A program made the position numbers and the translations under genes. 64,000 nucleotides of DNA from positions 17,243-81,242 of the forward strand of contig CACLWP010000003.1 in assembly GCA_902610675.1 (NCBI GenBank), given 5' to 3'. The notes under the pieces were generated by a model. It was not told where the DNA came from, did no database searches, and saw only the letters and a program-made list of their open reading frames with translations. Every line of letters starts with the position of its first letter. Position 1 is the first letter of the stretch. Of the stretch, positions 61,322-64,000 are shown piece after piece. Source of the DNA: an uncultured Pelagibacteraceae bacterium (GTDB taxonomy: Bacteria > Pseudomonadota > Alphaproteobacteria > Pelagibacterales > Pelagibacteraceae).

Positions 61322-63106
61322 TTATTTTTTAATTTTAACAGATAAATTGAGTTCTTTTAATTGATTTTCATTAACTTCAGATGGTGCACTCATCATTAAG
61401 TCTTGAGCATTTTGATTCATCGGAAACATTGTAACCTCTCTTATATTTTTTTCATTTGCAAGTAACATTATAATTCTATCAATTCCAGGAGCAATTCCTC
61501 CATGAGGAGGAGCGCCGTAACTTAGAGCATTTATCATCCCACTAAATTTTTTTTCAACATCATTTTTAGAATAACCTGCGATATTGAATAGTTTATACAT
61601 AAGTTCTGGAATATGGTTTCGAATTGCACCTGAGGATAATTCGATACCATTACAAACAATATCGTATTGATAAGCAAGAATTTCTAAAGGTTTTTCAAAA
61701 TCAATTTTATCCATTTCGCCTTGAGGCATAGAAAAAGGATTATGACTAAACTTAATTTTGTTTGTTTGCTCATCTCTTTCAAACATTGGATAATCTACAA
61801 TCCAACAAAACGCAAAAGTATTTTCATCAATTAGATCTAAATCTTTTGCAATTTTTTCCCTGGATGATGAGATTATTTTTTGAAGATCATTATTTTTAGC
61901 ACAAGCCATAAAAATACTGTCCCCCACTTCCGCTCCTGTTTTTGACATTATTTCCTCTAAAGCTTTTTTTGAAAAAAACTTACCCACGGGTCCCTTAGCT
62001 GATACTTCATTATCTTTTTCTACCGTAAAATAAGCAAGGCCAGACGCTCCCTGCTCTTTTGCCCATTTATCTATATTATCAAAAAAACTTCTTGGTTTAT
62101 CTTTAGTATTTTTTGTGACTATACACCTTACTTTTGAACCAGATTTTACTAATTTCTTAAATATTTCAAATGAAACATCTTCAGTAAAAAAAATTTCAGT
62201 TATATCATTAATAATTAGTGGATTTCGTAAGTCTGGTTTATCACTACCATATTTTAACATTGATTCTTTATAAGAAATTCTTGGAAATTCACTAAATAGT
62301 AATTTTTTTTTTGAAAATTTTTTAAAAGTGTTAACAAATAATTTTTCAATAACTTTAAAGACATCTTCTTGTTCTACAAAAGACATTTCCATATCTAGCT
62401 GATAAAACTCTCCGGGACTTCTATCAGCTCTAGCATCTTCATCTCTGAAACATGGTGCAATTTGAAAATATTTATCAAAACCAGAGACCATCACTAGTTG
62501 TTTAAATTGTTGTGGTGCTTGTGGTAAAGCATAAAATTTTCCAGGATTTAATCTACTAGGTACTAAAAAATCTCTTGCGCCTTCAGGACTTGAGGATGTT
62601 AAAATCGGTGTTTGAAATTCCAAAAAACCCAATTTATTCATTTCATTTCTTATAAATGAAATAACTTTTGATCTTAAAATTATGTTCTCATGAATTTTTT
62701 TTCGTCTTAAATCTAAGAAACGATATTTTAATCTAATCTCCTCGGCATACTCTTGATCACTAAAAACTGGTAAAGGAAGTTCTTTGCATTTACCCAAAAT
62801 ATAAAAATTTTTTATGATTAATTCTATCTCACCAGTATTGATTTCTTTATTTATTGACTCGTTAGATCTTTTGATTACTCTGCCCTCTACTTTTATTACT
62901 GTTTCTAATTGAATTTTTTCTAATTTTTCAAAATTAGAATTCTCTTTATCAATTACACACTGAGTAACTCCATAATTATCTCTCAAGTCAACAAACAAAA
63001 GGTTTCCATGGTCCCTTTTTTTATTTATCCAGCCTGAAAGAATTATATTTTCTCCATCATTTTCTATTCTTAACTGATCACAATTATGAGTTCTATATTT
63101 ATTCAA
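61322..63106 (-). CDS. aspS: Aspartyl-tRNA synthetase
   Basis: A 594-residue class II synthetase of bacterial type. The OB domain (VILSGWIN-like start with HGNLLFVDLRDNYGVTQCV) precedes motif 1, motif 2 (QLVMVSGFDKYFQIAPCFRDEDARADRSPGEF), a GAD insert domain and motif 3 (GAPPHGGIAPGIDRIIMLL). It charges tRNA(Asp), possibly also tRNA(Asn) in lineages lacking AsnS; this cannot be told here. It starts directly after the hda stop codon. Confidence 0.96.
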   Translation of the reverse strand: MNKYRTHNCDQLRIENDGENIILSGWINKKRDHGNLLFVDLRDNYGVTQCVIDKENSNFEKLEKIQLETVIKVEGRVIKRSNESINKEINTGEIELIIKNFYILGKCKELPLPVFSDQEYAEEIRLKYRFLDLRRKKIHENIILRSKVISFIRNEMNKLGFLEFQTPILTSSSPEGARDFLVPSRLNPGKFYALPQAPQQFKQLVMVSGFDKYFQIAPCFRDEDARADRSPGEFYQLDMEMSFVEQEDVFKVIEKLFVNTFKKFSKKKLLFSEFPRISYKESMLKYGSDKPDLRNPLIINDITEIFFTEDVSFEIFKKLVKSGSKVRCIVTKNTKDKPRSFFDNIDKWAKEQGASGLAYFTVEKDNEVSAKGPVGKFFSKKALEEIMSKTGAEVGDSIFMACAKNNDLQKIISSSREKIAKDLDLIDENTFAFCWIVDYPMFERDEQTNKIKFSHNPFSMPQGEMDKIDFEKPLEILAYQYDIVCNGIELSSGAIRNHIPELMYKLFNIAGYSKNDVEKKFSGMINALSYGAPPHGGIAPGIDRIIMLLANEKNIREVTMFPMNQNAQDLMMSAPSEVNENQLKELNLSVKIKK

Positions 63107-63769
63107 TTATTCTCCCAATACCTCTTTAATTATTTTAAAATCAATTGATTTTTTTTTTTTTAAACTTAATTGATCGATCTTATATATGAAATTATGTATT
63201 TTACTATATGATCTCTCTATTCTTTTAACAATATAATCAATTAATTTTTTATCTAACAATATTTGTCTGTCAGAGAAATTTTTTAATATAATTCCAAAAA
63301 TTAATTCATCATCTGGCTGTTCTATGTTTAAAAGAAGAAAATTTTTTGCTCTTGATTTTAAATCTGCTAGTTTAAAGTCAATATTAACAATTGGATTTAT
63401 AGAGGTTACAATTACATATTTATTATCATGTTCAACAAGATTCATAAGACTATAGAGTAAATTCTCGTTAATGTTAGATGTAAGATCCTCTATAATAATA
63501 TTTTCGTATATTGATATTTTTTTTAAATCCTCTTCATTCAAAAACTGACCATTGATACTTATTCCTTTATTCTTTTTAATAAAGATATTAATTAGATGTG
63601 TTTTTCCTGAAAACTTCTGTCCAATAATATTGATGAAATTTCTCTCCCATTTGGGCCACCTATCCAAAAAATTATAAATATGTTTATTGCTTTTTGAGAG
63701 AACAAAATCACTATTCTTAAAATTTTTATCATAATCAAATTTTATTAAAGTTTGATTTGTGTCCCTCAT
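63107..63769 (-). CDS. hda: Hda/DnaA-related replication regulator
   Basis: A 220-residue DnaA-family protein, with domain III-like features only: NKHIYNFLDRWPKWERNFINIIGQKFSGKTHL (degenerate Walker A, GQKFSGKT), IIIEDL in place of Walker B, SRAKNFLLLNIEQPDDEL and a C-terminal helix set, without the DnaA DNA-binding domain. Hda stimulates hydrolysis of DnaA-ATP. I chose the ATG at 63769 because it overlaps the upstream stop as ATGA; a TTG at 63781 would add four residues. Confidence 0.85.
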   Translation of the reverse strand: MRDTNQTLIKFDYDKNFKNSDFVLSKSNKHIYNFLDRWPKWERNFINIIGQKFSGKTHLINIFIKKNKGISINGQFLNEEDLKKISIYENIIIEDLTSNINENLLYSLMNLVEHDNKYVIVTSINPIVNIDFKLADLKSRAKNFLLLNIEQPDDELIFGIILKNFSDRQILLDKKLIDYIVKRIERSYSKIHNFIYKIDQLSLKKKKSIDFKIIKEVLGE

Positions 63770-64000
63770 TCTATTGTCCAAATCTTTTTTTCTGTATTTA
63801 AATTATAGTTTTTATTTTTCATTATGTTAATAAAATTTTGGACAGTTCCATTAAACAATATTTCATAAAATATAAAATCTTTATTGAATTTTTGTATAGA
63901 ATAATCATTTACTAGTTCAATATCTAATAAATCGGTTTCTAATTGGTCTGATTTTGTTAAATTATCATTTTTAATTTTTAAATTTATAGATAATTTAATT
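63766..64000 (-). CDS. Partial DUF2066-like protein upstream of hda (C-terminal end)
   Basis: The minus strand has an open frame from the window edge to a TGA at 63768-63766, encoding at least 77 residues ending NTEKKIWTIE. It has no start within the window. The tail resembles the C-terminus of DUF2066 proteins, which precede hda in many alphaproteobacteria; the assignment rests on position and a weak pattern. It overlaps the hda start as ATGA, implying coupled translation. Confidence 0.55.
   Translation of the reverse strand, partial: IKLSINLKIKNDNLTKSDQLETDLLDIELVNDYSIQKFNKDFIFYEILFNGTVQNFINIMKNKNYNLNTEKKIWTIE

Noticed and set aside
1..64000. tRNA, rRNA, CRISPR, insertion sequence or prophage
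   Set aside because: Spacers are too short and contain no cloverleaf, direct-repeat array, transposase or integrase that I could recognise.

Overview
The window looks like a piece of a streamlined marine alphaproteobacterial chromosome of the SAR11 (Candidatus Pelagibacter) type. The support is a very AT-rich sequence with almost no spacer DNA, a taurine/osmolyte-centred gene content (TauABC, an omega-amino-acid:pyruvate aminotransferase, alanine dehydrogenase, a sarcosine/dimethylglycine dehydrogenase-like enzyme, a gamma-butyrobetaine-hydroxylase-like enzyme), a complete SUF operon with an IscR-like regulator, an alternative oxidase, and typical alphaproteobacterial neighbourhoods (aroQ-accB-accC next to DUF2155 and NDUFA12-like genes; Hda downstream of a DUF2066-like gene). 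The lineage is inferred from content, not from a marker gene. I found no rRNA, tRNA, insertion sequence, prophage or CRISPR array, and no gene-free gap over 300 bases.

Layout. 0-10 kb: partial BASS transporter, then on the minus strand an aminotransferase, Ald and a DMGDH/SARDH-like enzyme, divergent from tauA-tauB-tauC. 9.6-15.8 kb: a surface-glycan island (three extended-SDR epimerases, GT17, GT2, radical SAM). 15.8-19.1 kb: Ldh_2-family dehydrogenase, phosphotransacetylase-like protein and an HpsN-like dehydrogenase; with the tau genes they suggest organosulfonate catabolism split by the glycan island. 19-23 kb: MsrB with a Tat-like signal, alternative oxidase, LysE, VOC protein, cysE-cysK. 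23-27 kb: a run of small secreted or dimeric alpha/beta-barrel-like proteins, a TPR protein and two small membrane proteins. 27-38 kb: HisN-like phosphatase, BBOX-like oxygenase, azoreductase, CcdA, FAH, two aldehyde dehydrogenases, GYD, thioesterase, DUF779, homocysteine methyltransferase, EamA, YbaK. 38-46 kb: glnA and iscR-sufBCDS-sufU-sufT-sufA. 46-64 kb: housekeeping (anmK, tyrS, AsmA-like, prfB, PBP1a, RNase E/G, thiGS, aroQ, accBC, NDUFA12, aspS, hda) plus a free-standing homologue of the C-terminal part of B12-dependent ribonucleotide reductase.

Things that stand out: (i) all 13 convergent junctions overlap or lie within 2 bp, eight of them sharing one TTAA or CTAA as both stop codons; (ii) prfB is split by a canonical programmed +1 frameshift site and must be read as one gene; (iii) the iscR-suf promoter carries a 24/25 match to the type 1 IscR operator, with a 14/15 match to the Fur 7-1-7 core beside it; (iv) an aldehyde dehydrogenase has an upstream in-frame 64-codon histone-tail-like Lys/Arg segment and a strong internal ribosome binding site at the normal start; (v) TauC carries a roughly 440-residue N-terminal extension; (vi) the SMR transporter lacks its proton-coupling Glu and the RNase E/G lacks its zinc-link CPxC.
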